Assembly (NCBI GenBank): GCA_030064845.1
Contig: JASJEC010000012.1
Location: forward strand, 1-64,000
Reading direction: 5' to 3'
DNA: 64,000 bases
Origin: Kiloniellales bacterium
Lineage (GTDB): Bacteria > Pseudomonadota > Alphaproteobacteria > Kiloniellales > JAKSDN01
In this document: positions 37,978 to 45,667 of the stretch, piece after piece
Layout of the letters: every line of letters starts with the position of its first letter
How positions within the stretch are numbered: position 1 is the stretch's first letter
Translations under genes and position numbers: made by a program
The notes under the pieces: generated by a model
Database searches by the model: none
Told to the model about the DNA's origin: nothing
What the model saw: only the letters and a program-made list of their open reading frames with translations

Positions 37978-40761
37978 CTAGTGGGCCTGGGCCCAGGTTT
38001 CGCCGACGCCGGCGTCCGCCACCAGGGGCACCGAGAGCGTGACAGCCGGGCCGGCCGCCTGCTCCATCACCCGGCGCACCAGGGCCGAGGTCTCCTCGAC
38101 CTCGCCGGCCGGGCATTCGAACAGCAGCTCGTCGTGCACCTGCAGCAGCATGCGCGCGGCCAGCCCGGCCTCGGCCAGGGCCGGCGGGATCCTGATCATG
38201 GCGCGCTTGATGATGTCGGCGGCGGCGCCCTGGATCGGCGCATTGATCGCAGCCCGCTCGCCGAACCCGCGGCGCGCCGGGTTCTTCTCGCGGATCGCCG
38301 GCACGTGGACTTTGCGGCCGAACAGCGTGGTGACGAAGCCCGTCTCGCGGGCCTGCTTGCGCATGCGGTCCATGTAGTCCCGGATACCGGGATAGCGCTC
38401 GAAGTAGGCGTCGATATAGGCCTTGGCCTCGGACCGCTCGATGCCGAGGTTGTTCGCCAGGCCGAAGGCCGAGATGCCGTAGATGATGCCGAAATTGATC
38501 GCCTTGGCCTGGCGCCGGACCATGGGGTCCATGCCCTCGACCGGCACGCCGAAGACCTGGCTGGCGGTGATCGCGTGGATGTCCTGGCCCTCGTGGAAGG
38601 CCTGCTTCAGGGGCGCGACGTCGGCGATGTGGGCGGCGAGGCGCAGCTCGATCTGGCTGTAGTCGACCGAGAGCAGCGCCATGCCCGGCTCGGCGATGAA
38701 GGCCTGGCGGATCCTGCGCCCCTCCTCGGTGCGGACCGGGATGTTCTGCAGGTTGGGGTCGTTCGACGAGAGCCGCCCGGTCGACGCGACGGCCTGGCTG
38801 TAGGAGGTATGGACCCGTCCGGTCTCCGGATTGATCTGGTCCTGCAGGGCGTCGGTGTAGGTCGACTTGAGCTTGGTCAGCTGGCGCCAGTCGAGGACCC
38901 GCCCGGGCAGGTCGTGGCCCTGGGCCGCGAGGCTCTCGAGGATATCGGCACCGGTCGCGTAGGCGCCGGTCTTGGTCTTCTTGCCGCCCTCCAGGCCCAT
39001 CTCGTCGAACAGAATCTCGCCCAGCTGCTTGGGCGATCCGATGGTGAAGGGCCGGCCGGCTAGGCCGTGGATCTCGGCCTCGAGCTCGGCGGCCCGTTGG
39101 GCGAAGTCGTTGGACAGGCGCCGCAGCGCCTCGCGGTCGACTTTGACGCCCGCTCGCTCCATGGCGGCCAGGACCGGGACCAGGGGGCGCTCCAGGGTCT
39201 CGTAGACCGTGACCAGGCGCTCGGCCAGGAGGCGCGGTTTCAGGGCGCGGTGCAGGCGCAGCGTGATGTCGGCGTCCTCGGCGGCGTAGTCGCGCGCCTT
39301 CTCCAGGGGCACCCGGTCGAAGGTTACCTGGCTGCGCCCGCTGCCGGCGACGTCCTTGAACTTGATGGTCTTGTGGCCGAGGTGCTGCTCGGCCAGCTCG
39401 TCCATGCCGTGGTTGTGCAGCCCGCCGTCGAGCGCGTAGGACAGCAGCATGGTGTCGTCGATCGTCGCCATCTCGATGCCGGCCCGGGCGAGCACGATCA
39501 TGTCGTACTTGATGTTCTGGCCGATCTTGAGCACCGAGCCGTCCTCGAGCAGGGGCTTGAGCAGTCCGAGCGCCTGGTCCCGGCCGATCTGTCCGGCGAC
39601 CAGGCCGGCGCCGCCCTCGAGCGCAAGCTCGCCGTCCTCCTGGGCGTGGCGGTGGCCGAAGGGGATGTAGCAGGCCCGGCCGGGCGCCAGCGCCAGGGAG
39701 ACGCCGACCAGCTCGGCGCGCATGGCGTTGAGCCCGGTGGTCTCGGTGTCAACCGCGACCCAGCCCTGGGCCAGGGCCTCGGCCACCCAGCCCTTCAGCG
39801 CGGCGGCGTCGTCGACCAGCTCGTAGCCCGGCGCCGGGCCGGGCTCGGCGGCCTCCGGGGCGGCGGCCTCGCCCAGGATGTCCGGCAGGCGGGCGATGAC
39901 CGAGCGAAACTCGTACTTCTCGAGGAAGCTCTTCAGGGGGTCCGCATGGGGCGTCCTCAGGCCGAAGCTGTCGATCGGCGCATCGATGGCGACGTCGTCC
40001 TTGAGCTCGACCAGGCGGCGGCTGATCCGGGCCTGTTCAGCGAACTCGATCAGGTTCTGGCGGCGCTTGGGCTGCTTGATCTCTTCGGCCCGCTCGAGCA
40101 GCTCGTCGAGATCGCCGTAGGCCTCGATCAGCTGGGCGGCGGTTTTCACGCCGATGCCCGGCACGCCGGGCACGTTGTCGACCGAGTCGCCGGCCAGGGC
40201 CTGCACGTCGACCACCTTCTCGGGCGGCACGCCGAACTTCTCGACCACCTCGTCGGGGCCGATCGGCCGGTTCTTCATCGGGTCGAGCATGGCGACGCCC
40301 TCGCCGACCAGCTGCATCAGGTCCTTGTCCGAGGAGACGATCGTGACCTCTATGCCGCGTTCGCGGGCCAGCTTGGCGTAGGTCGCGATCAGGTCGTCCG
40401 CCTCGTAGCCCTCCATCTCGATCGACGGCAGATTGAGCGCCCGGGTCGCCTCGCGGACCATGGCGAACTGGGGCTTGAGGTCGTCCGGCGGCTCGTCCCG
40501 GTTGGCCTTGTAGTCGGGATAGAAGTCGTTGCGGAAAGAGGTGCCGCTGGCGTCGAAGATGACCGCGATGCCGTCGGCGTCGCTCTCGCGCAGCAGCTTG
40601 ATCAGCATGTTGGTGAAGCCGAAGGCCGCGTTGGTCGGCACGCCGGCCGTCGTGCTGCGCGGCGGGATCGCGTAGTAGGCCCGGAATATGTAACCGGAGC
40701 CGTCGATCAGATAGAGATGTTTGATGGGGGCCGCGCCGTCGTCCATGACAGGCGAGAGCAT
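37978..40761 (-). CDS. polA: DNA polymerase I
   Basis: 927 residues with all three domains: 5' nuclease (about 1-300; LYLIDGSGYIFRAYYA, GYEADDLIATYA, DKDLMQLV), an intact 3'-5' exonuclease (VAVDTETTGLN near residues 333-343 with the metal-binding Asp and Glu), and the polymerase (DYSQIELRLAAHIA, RRQAKAINFGIIYG, VHDELLFE). Gap filling in Okazaki fragment processing and excision repair. The ATG at 40761 has AGGT nine bases upstream; a second ATG 15 nt later has none. Downstream of a small zinc-protein gene by 65 nt on the same strand. Confidence 0.97.
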   Translation of the reverse strand: MLSPVMDDGAAPIKHLYLIDGSGYIFRAYYAIPPRSTTAGVPTNAAFGFTNMLIKLLRESDADGIAVIFDASGTSFRNDFYPDYKANRDEPPDDLKPQFAMVREATRALNLPSIEMEGYEADDLIATYAKLARERGIEVTIVSSDKDLMQLVGEGVAMLDPMKNRPIGPDEVVEKFGVPPEKVVDVQALAGDSVDNVPGVPGIGVKTAAQLIEAYGDLDELLERAEEIKQPKRRQNLIEFAEQARISRRLVELKDDVAIDAPIDSFGLRTPHADPLKSFLEKYEFRSVIARLPDILGEAAAPEAAEPGPAPGYELVDDAAALKGWVAEALAQGWVAVDTETTGLNAMRAELVGVSLALAPGRACYIPFGHRHAQEDGELALEGGAGLVAGQIGRDQALGLLKPLLEDGSVLKIGQNIKYDMIVLARAGIEMATIDDTMLLSYALDGGLHNHGMDELAEQHLGHKTIKFKDVAGSGRSQVTFDRVPLEKARDYAAEDADITLRLHRALKPRLLAERLVTVYETLERPLVPVLAAMERAGVKVDREALRRLSNDFAQRAAELEAEIHGLAGRPFTIGSPKQLGEILFDEMGLEGGKKTKTGAYATGADILESLAAQGHDLPGRVLDWRQLTKLKSTYTDALQDQINPETGRVHTSYSQAVASTGRLSSNDPNLQNIPVRTEEGRRIRQAFIAEPGMALLSVDYSQIELRLAAHIADVAPLKQAFHEGQDIHAITASQVFGVPVEGMDPMVRRQAKAINFGIIYGISAFGLANNLGIERSEAKAYIDAYFERYPGIRDYMDRMRKQARETGFVTTLFGRKVHVPAIREKNPARRGFGERAAINAPIQGAAADIIKRAMIRIPPALAEAGLAARMLLQVHDELLFECPAGEVEETSALVRRVMEQAAGPAVTLSVPLVADAGVGETWAQAH

Positions 40762-40826
40762 GCAGCAGGACCTGGGAGGAGTCGAGCGCTCGATTGGCCG
40801 CGTCCGGCGGGCCCCTTACGACTGCT

Positions 40827-41048
40827 CTAGGCTCCGCTGGCCGTTCCTGCGCCCGCGGTCTCGGCCGCGCCCCGAGGTTCGGCGAGCGCCTCGTCCTGCT
40901 TGAGGATGTAGCGGCAGCCGCAGTAGGGGCAGTCGATCTGGCCCTTGCCCTCCATGTTGAGGAACACCCGCGGGTGGCCGAGCGGCCCGTCGCCGCCGTC
41001 GCAGGCGAAGATCTCGGTGTCGATGTACTTGATGTCCGCTGGTTCCAT
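40827..41048 (-). CDS. Small CHCC zinc-finger protein (NDUFS6-like)
   Basis: 73 residues starting EPADIKYIDTEIFACDGGDG. Cys16, His25, Cys40 and Cys43 (C-x8-H-x14-C-x2-C) form the zf-CHCC pattern of the mitochondrial complex I accessory subunit NDUFS6 and its bacterial relatives, and GHPRVFLNM between them is characteristic. In alphaproteobacteria this protein is a complex I-associated assembly or accessory factor; no other complex I genes are here. It is embedded in a longer meaningless reading frame, and the ATG at 41048 is preceded by GGCGGGGCGGCG. Probably co-transcribed with polA. Confidence 0.88.
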   Translation of the reverse strand: MEPADIKYIDTEIFACDGGDGPLGHPRVFLNMEGKGQIDCPYCGCRYILKQDEALAEPRGAAETAGAGTASGA

Positions 41049-41186
41049 CACGCCGCCCCGCCTCGCCGATTTCCGGGCCTGCGCCGGTCCCCCGCCGCTT
41101 GGTTGACCCTCCGTAGGCCGGATGATACCGATTGCCTCGTCGCGATCAACGATTTGAACGATTTGCCCGCTTCCGGCCGAGCCTCC

Positions 41187-42227
41187 ATGTCCACCCTCCC
41201 AGAACAGGGCCTCGCAGGTCCGGGCGCCTCGGCGCCGGACGGCTCCGCCGCTCTGCCGGACCAGGCGGTCGAGGTCGTCGGGCTCAACAAGACCTACCGC
41301 GGCACGGGGCGGACCGGCCCGCTTCAGGCGCTGACCGACGTCGACCTGGCGATTCCGCGCGGCTCGCTGTTCGGGCTTCTCGGCCCCAACGGGGCGGGCA
41401 AATCGACCCTGATCAACATCCTGGCCGGTCTGGTCAACAAGACCAGCGGAACCGCCCGGATCTGGGGCTACGACATCGACCGGGCGGCGCGCCAGTCGCG
41501 CGCGGCGATCGGCGTGGTGCCCCAGGAGCTCAACATCGACCCCTTCTTTACGCCGCGCGAGCTGCTCGAGTTGCAGGCCGGCCTCTACGCTGTGCCTCGC
41601 CGGGAGCGGCGCACCGACGAGATCCTCGCGGCGCTCGGCCTGGCCGACAAGGCCCGGGCCTACGCCCGCACGCTCTCCGGCGGCATGCGCCGGCGCCTGA
41701 TGGTGGCCAAGGCCATGGTCCACAACCCGCCGGTCCTGGTGCTCGACGAGCCGACCGCCGGGGTCGACATCGAGCTGCGCCAGCAGCTCTGGGCCCAGGT
41801 GCGCGAGCTGAACCGCCGGGGCACCACGATCCTCCTCACCACTCACTATCTCGAGGAGGCGGAGGAGCTCTGCGACCGCATCGCGATCATCAACCATGGC
41901 CGCGTGGTCGCCTGCGACACGACCCGCGCGCTGCTCAGGCGGCTGGACAACAAGACCCTGACCCTCGTGCTGGCAGAGGCGGTGACAGAAGTGCCCGAGC
42001 CGCTCAAGGCCTTTCACCCCGAAATCGTCGAGCCGGGCCGCCTGCTGTTCCACTACCGCACTCGCCAGAGCCCGGTGAACGAGATCCTCGGCGTCGTCGC
42101 CGGCACCGACCTGACCGTGACCGACGTCTCGACGGAGGAGACCGACCTGGAAGACCTCTTCCTGCAGCTCACTCGCGGCGCCCACGAAGAAGGGGCCGAG
42201 CGGAGCGAGGGCGGCCGTGGGCCGTAA
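41187..42227 (+). CDS. ABC-2 type transporter ATP-binding protein without an adjacent permease
   Basis: 346 residues from the ATG at 41187. Walker A GPNGAGKST (residues 66-74), signature LSGGMRRRLMVAKAM, Walker B VLVLDEPTAGVDIELRQQ and the H-loop LLTTHYLEEAEELC make it a complete ATPase of the ABCA/ABC-2 (DrrA/CcmA-like) group. About 30 disordered residues precede the domain, and a C-terminal extension of some 85 residues resembles the regulatory tail of this group. Such proteins need an integral membrane partner, but the next gene is a lipoprotein hydrolase with which it overlaps by 11 nt. The cargo is unknown. Confidence 0.88.
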   Translation: MSTLPEQGLAGPGASAPDGSAALPDQAVEVVGLNKTYRGTGRTGPLQALTDVDLAIPRGSLFGLLGPNGAGKSTLINILAGLVNKTSGTARIWGYDIDRAARQSRAAIGVVPQELNIDPFFTPRELLELQAGLYAVPRRERRTDEILAALGLADKARAYARTLSGGMRRRLMVAKAMVHNPPVLVLDEPTAGVDIELRQQLWAQVRELNRRGTTILLTTHYLEEAEELCDRIAIINHGRVVACDTTRALLRRLDNKTLTLVLAEAVTEVPEPLKAFHPEIVEPGRLLFHYRTRQSPVNEILGVVAGTDLTVTDVSTEETDLEDLFLQLTRGAHEEGAERSEGGRGP

Positions 42228-43338
42228 GGTGAGAAGCTGGGCCCTTCTCCTGGTCCTGCTCCTCCTTGGCTGCGCGTCGCACATGCCGCCCGGTCCCGGG
42301 ACGACGGTGCCGACGCTGCAGGACAAGACCTTCGTGACCAGCGACGGCACGCCCCTGCCGCTGCGCCGCTGGGAGCCCCCAGCCAAAAGCCGGCCCAAGG
42401 GTCCGCAGTCCGAGAGCCAGAATAGCGAGAACCCCAGGGGCGTCATCCTGGCCGTTCACGGGTTCAACGACTACGCCGAGATCTTCGATCTGCCGGCCAG
42501 CTGGTTCGCCGAGCGCGGCTTCCTGGTCTACGCCTACGACCAACGCGGTTTCGGGCGGGCGCCCCACGCCGGCCTCTGGGCCGGCACCGAGCGGATGGCC
42601 GAGGATTTGGCCGACGCGCTTCGGCTGATCCGGCGCCGCCATTCGGACCGGCCGCTCTTCGTGCTCGGCGATTCCATGGGCGGAGCGCTCGCGGTGGTGA
42701 CCCTGTCGAGGCAAGAGGCGCCCGAGGTCGACGGCGTGATCCTGTCCGCGCCCGCGGTCTGGGGCCGCTACACCATGCCGTTCTATCAGCGGGCCACTCT
42801 GTGGATCGTGGAGAACTTCTTCCCCTGGGTCACCGCCTCGGGGCGCGGCCTGAAGATTCAAGCCTCGGACAACATCGACGCGCTCATCAAGAAGGGCCGC
42901 GACCCCTTGGTGATCAAGAAGACCAAGGCCGTGGCGATCTCCGGCCTGACCGATCTGATGACCGAGGCGCTGACCGCCGCGCCGGATTTCCGCGCCCGGG
43001 CGCTGGTGCTCTACGGTAAGCGCGACGAGGTCATTCCCGCCGAGCCGACGCTGCTGTTCTGGCGCGGTCTGCCCGCCGCCTGCGCCCAGGACCAGCAGAA
43101 GGCGCTCTACCGCGACGGCTGGCACATGCTGCTGCACGATCTCCAGCGCGAAGTGGTCTATCGCGACATGCTGCATTGGATGGAGGCGGGCGACGGGCCG
43201 CTGCCGTCGGGCATGGACCGGGACGCCCAGGCGCGTCTGGCGGCGCTCGCCGAGGTGTCCGGGGATGCCGCCGCGGGCGCCGAGGTTGGCCCGGGCGAGG
43301 TGGTCGCGGCGGCCTGCGGCGGTCTGCCGTCGGATTAA
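42217..43338 (+). CDS. Lipoprotein alpha/beta hydrolase (monoacylglycerol-lipase-like)
   Basis: 373 residues from a GTG inside the end of the ABC ATPase gene. A signal peptide ends in LLLLGC, so Cys19 should be lipidated. The hydrolase_4-type domain has the oxyanion HGFNDYAE, the nucleophile elbow GDSMGG with Ser153, the acid Asp270 (LYGKRDEVIP) and His303 (DGWHMLL), a complete Ser-Asp-His triad. Likely an envelope-attached esterase or lysophospholipase acting on lipids. The C-terminal ~55 residues are Ala/Gly-rich and disordered. Overlap with the ABC ATPase suggests a joint role in envelope lipid handling. Confidence 0.88.
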   Translation: MGRKVRSWALLLVLLLLGCASHMPPGPGTTVPTLQDKTFVTSDGTPLPLRRWEPPAKSRPKGPQSESQNSENPRGVILAVHGFNDYAEIFDLPASWFAERGFLVYAYDQRGFGRAPHAGLWAGTERMAEDLADALRLIRRRHSDRPLFVLGDSMGGALAVVTLSRQEAPEVDGVILSAPAVWGRYTMPFYQRATLWIVENFFPWVTASGRGLKIQASDNIDALIKKGRDPLVIKKTKAVAISGLTDLMTEALTAAPDFRARALVLYGKRDEVIPAEPTLLFWRGLPAACAQDQQKALYRDGWHMLLHDLQREVVYRDMLHWMEAGDGPLPSGMDRDAQARLAALAEVSGDAAAGAEVGPGEVVAAACGGLPSD

Positions 43339-43447
43339 CCATTGAATCGCCGGACTAATCCCGGACGCCCTGGTTAAGTGCCTGATTCGGGACGCGGTTC
43401 CAGGCCATATGGGAAAATAATTCCCCAACATTTCTGTGACGAAACCA

Positions 43448-43475
43448 TTGACTTTAACTGATAAATCACTATGTT
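43448..43475 (+). promoter_or_regulatory. Candidate sigma-70 promoter for the small zinc-ribbon gene
   Basis: TTGACT and TATGTT are separated by 16 nt in an AT-rich stretch, 31 nt before the ATG of the 53-residue protein. The surrounding 43380-43500 is clearly lower in GC than the neighbours, as expected for a promoter. Spacing is slightly short for a strong promoter. Confidence 0.5.
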
Positions 43476-43505
43476 GCGGCGCAGCATTCACACGAGATAG
43501 TCGAG

Positions 43506-43667
43506 ATGGCCACGTCCAGCGAAAAAAACCAGAAACCACAGCCCGACAAGATCTACGAGGTCAAGGAGCGGAAGTGTCTCATGTGCCGTGATCCTTTCAA
43601 GAGTTCGTGGCCGGGGGAGCGCGTCTGTACGAAGTGCAAGTCCACCAACCTGTGGCGGGCGGCCTGA
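43506..43667 (+). CDS. 53-residue double-CxxC zinc-ribbon-like protein
   Basis: An ATG followed by 53 codons. The N-terminal part is hydrophilic (ATSSEKNQKPQPDKIYEVKE), then CLMC (Cys24, Cys27), DPFKSSWPGERV, and CTKC (Cys41, Cys44), ending KSTNLWRAA. The two CxxC pairs 13 residues apart are a zinc ribbon or knuckle pattern. A promoter-like sequence lies upstream and a strong hairpin 61 nt downstream, so this is a self-contained transcription unit. Similar short double-CxxC proteins exist in alphaproteobacteria, but I know of no assigned function; RNA or protein binding is a guess. Confidence 0.72.
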   Translation: MATSSEKNQKPQPDKIYEVKERKCLMCRDPFKSSWPGERVCTKCKSTNLWRAA

Positions 43668-43727
43668 CCCGCGCACGCGGTTCTCTGCACCCTTTCCTTC
43701 ATCGATAGATCGCTGCCTGAAGAAGAC

Positions 43728-43770
43728 CGCGCAAGCGGGAACCGTTTCCACGGTTCCGACGGCTTGCGCG
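43728..43770 (+). terminator. Long hairpin after the small zinc-ribbon gene
   Basis: Outer arms CGCGCAAGC (43728-43736) and GCTTGCGCG (43762-43770) pair perfectly, and inside them GAACCG (43739-43744) pairs with CGGTTC (43751-43756). The sequence then runs TTCCGCGTCTTTAAA, a weak T-rich end. It likely terminates the small gene's transcript ahead of tRNA-Arg. Confidence 0.6.
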
Positions 43771-43840
43771 TTCCGCGTCTTTAAACCGACGGTTTACGGA
43801 CCGGCTTCCTTGCACTAAGGTCCCGGCGATTCACCGGCGA

Positions 43841-43917
<77 letters not shown>

Positions 43918-43956
43918 GACCGCCTAGCCTCGACCCGCTTCACCGCTCCACCAGTT

Positions 43957-44814
43957 CTACTTATCGAAGCGCCACGGCCCTTCGTGGCGGATCAGGTCGG
44001 ACACGGTGAAGTCGACCTGGTGCTCGTCGAGGAAGGCGTTGACCCAGGCGAGCAGTTCGAAGCGTCCCGGCGGGACGGCGATGGCGATCCGGTCGCGCAG
44101 GCCCTCGAGCGTGCAGTAGCGCAGCCGAATCCTGGCGGCGGGATTGGTCGAGAGGAACCAACGCGCCGAGAGCTCCCCTTGCAGCGACAGGGCGATCTCC
44201 CCGTCGCGCACCGCCCGCAGCAGCTGTTCGGACTCGTCGAACGCGCGGACCTTGAGGTCGGGAAGCCTGTTGCGCAGTTCGGCGGCGAAGGTCGAATTGG
44301 CCTGCACCCCCAGCATGTCCGCGCCCAGGCCGGCCCGCGCCAGCTCGCCCTCGCCGGGGCACTGCGCGCGAAACTTGAGCCCCCGGACCCGGTTGATAAG
44401 CACGGTCTCGTTCTGCGTCGCGTAAGGCCGCGAGAACAGCACGTGCTTCGCCCGGCGGGCGGTGTAGCTGATGAAGGAGATGCCGAGGTCCGCCTCGCCG
44501 GCGGCGACCTGGGCCACGACGGCGTCGTAGCTCTCCGCCGTCCGGCGGATGTCGAGCGTTACGCCCAGGTCCTTGGCCATGGCCTCTGCGAGCGCGATCT
44601 CGAAGCCGGACAGCTCGCCGTTCTCGCCGACCTGGAACACCGGGGGCAGGCTGCCGTCGATCTGGGCGACGGCGAGCGTGCCCCGCTCCATGATAGCCGC
44701 GAGATCCGCCATCACCGGCAAGTCTTCGAGCAGGTCCTGCGCCGCCGCCGGCCCCGGCCCGAGATTGGCGAGGACGAGCAGGGCGCTCACTAGGGTGGCA
44801 CGAAGAAGCTTCAT
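43957..44814 (-). CDS. Periplasmic solute-binding protein (SBP_bac_3 type), copy 1
   Basis: 285 residues from the ATG at 44814. A signal peptide (ATLVSALLVLANLGPGPAAA) precedes a type II binding-protein fold: GTLAVAQIDGSLPPVF, LSGFEIALAEAMAKDLGV, AAGEADLGISFISYTARRAKHVLFSRPY. This order is the family-3 amino-acid-binding pattern. It shares the segment SLQGELSARWFLSTNP and a cysteine pair (QCPGEG and RYC) with the upstream copy, so the two are paralogues. No ABC permease or ATPase is nearby; the closest transporter is the SDF symporter two genes upstream on the same strand. Confidence 0.82.
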   Translation of the reverse strand: MKLLRATLVSALLVLANLGPGPAAAQDLLEDLPVMADLAAIMERGTLAVAQIDGSLPPVFQVGENGELSGFEIALAEAMAKDLGVTLDIRRTAESYDAVVAQVAAGEADLGISFISYTARRAKHVLFSRPYATQNETVLINRVRGLKFRAQCPGEGELARAGLGADMLGVQANSTFAAELRNRLPDLKVRAFDESEQLLRAVRDGEIALSLQGELSARWFLSTNPAARIRLRYCTLEGLRDRIAIAVPPGRFELLAWVNAFLDEHQVDFTVSDLIRHEGPWRFDK

Positions 44815-44822
44815 CGAAGGCC

Positions 44823-45647
44823 TCAATAGACCGAGCGGTCCGCGCGGTAGATCAGCGTGTCCAGGTCGATGATGACGCCCCGCTGGGCGAGGTAGAGATC
44901 GAGCCAGCGCGCCAGGCCGATGGCGCCGGGCCGGACCGCGACGGAGACCCGGTGCCGGACATTAGGAACATGGCAATACTTCAGGCGGATCGCGGCCTGG
45001 GGATGGCGCGACAGGTAGTACTTGGCCTCCAGTTCGCCCTGGACGCTGACCAGGATCTCGCCGGCCTGGACCGCCGCGATCAGGCTTTCGACATCATCGA
45101 AGAGTGTCACCTTGGTTTCGGCCCCGGAGTCTGCGATGGCGGCGAAAGGACTCTGTCTCAAGGATCCGACACGGCCCGGAGTTGCCGCAAGGCGCCTCAA
45201 ATCGGAAACGCTGGGGCAATCGTCGCCGAGCTCGACGGCCTTGACCCGGTCGACCAGGACCGTGTGGGCCTCGATCATGTAAGGCCGGCTGAAGAAGACG
45301 CGGCGACCCGCCTCGACGCTCTCGCTCAGGTAGGACAGGCCGATGTCGGCCTCCCCGGCGGCGACCTTGTCGATGACATTGATGCCGCGCCGGCCCGCCG
45401 CGACGAATTTCGCTTCGACGCCCAGCGCACGCGCGATGTCCTCGCCGAGCTCGACGTCGAATCCGGCGACAGGCGTCCCTTGCTCACGGCTGATCATGGG
45501 CGGCCGCGCTCCGTCTACGACGGCGATCACCAGGGTGCCGCGATCGGCGATCTTCTGGATCGAGGGCAGGAACTCGCCCGCGAAGGCCGGGGCGGACGCT
45601 GGCAGGAAAAGCGCCGCTGCGATCAGAAGGGCGGACAGGACGCGCAT
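44823..45647 (-). CDS. Periplasmic solute-binding protein (SBP_bac_3 type), copy 2
   Basis: 274 residues from the ATG at 45647; the same frame continues open upstream through the symporter gene but that part is not protein-like. Signal peptide LLIAAALFLPASAPAFA, then GTLVIAVVDGARPPMI, VAGFDVELGEDIARALGV, AAGEADIGLSYLSESVEAGRRVFFSRPY, and SVQGELEAKYYLSRHP. Paralogue of the next gene eight bases downstream. The cysteine pair (DCPSVSD and KYC) is conserved between them, likely a disulfide. Twenty bases after the symporter stop, hence one operon. Confidence 0.82.
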   Translation of the reverse strand: MRVLSALLIAAALFLPASAPAFAGEFLPSIQKIADRGTLVIAVVDGARPPMISREQGTPVAGFDVELGEDIARALGVEAKFVAAGRRGINVIDKVAAGEADIGLSYLSESVEAGRRVFFSRPYMIEAHTVLVDRVKAVELGDDCPSVSDLRRLAATPGRVGSLRQSPFAAIADSGAETKVTLFDDVESLIAAVQAGEILVSVQGELEAKYYLSRHPQAAIRLKYCHVPNVRHRVSVAVRPGAIGLARWLDLYLAQRGVIIDLDTLIYRADRSVY

Positions 45648-45667
45648 GGCTCTATCCCTTTCTCGAA

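Noticed and set aside
39067-40830. 587-codon open frame opposite polA
   Set aside because: Antisense artefact of a GC-rich gene; no domain, no ribosome site, and polA is complete on the other strand.
43668-43840. Small RNA gene between the zinc-ribbon gene and tRNA-Arg
   Set aside because: The hairpin at 43728-43770 is explained as a terminator; no separate promoter was recognised.
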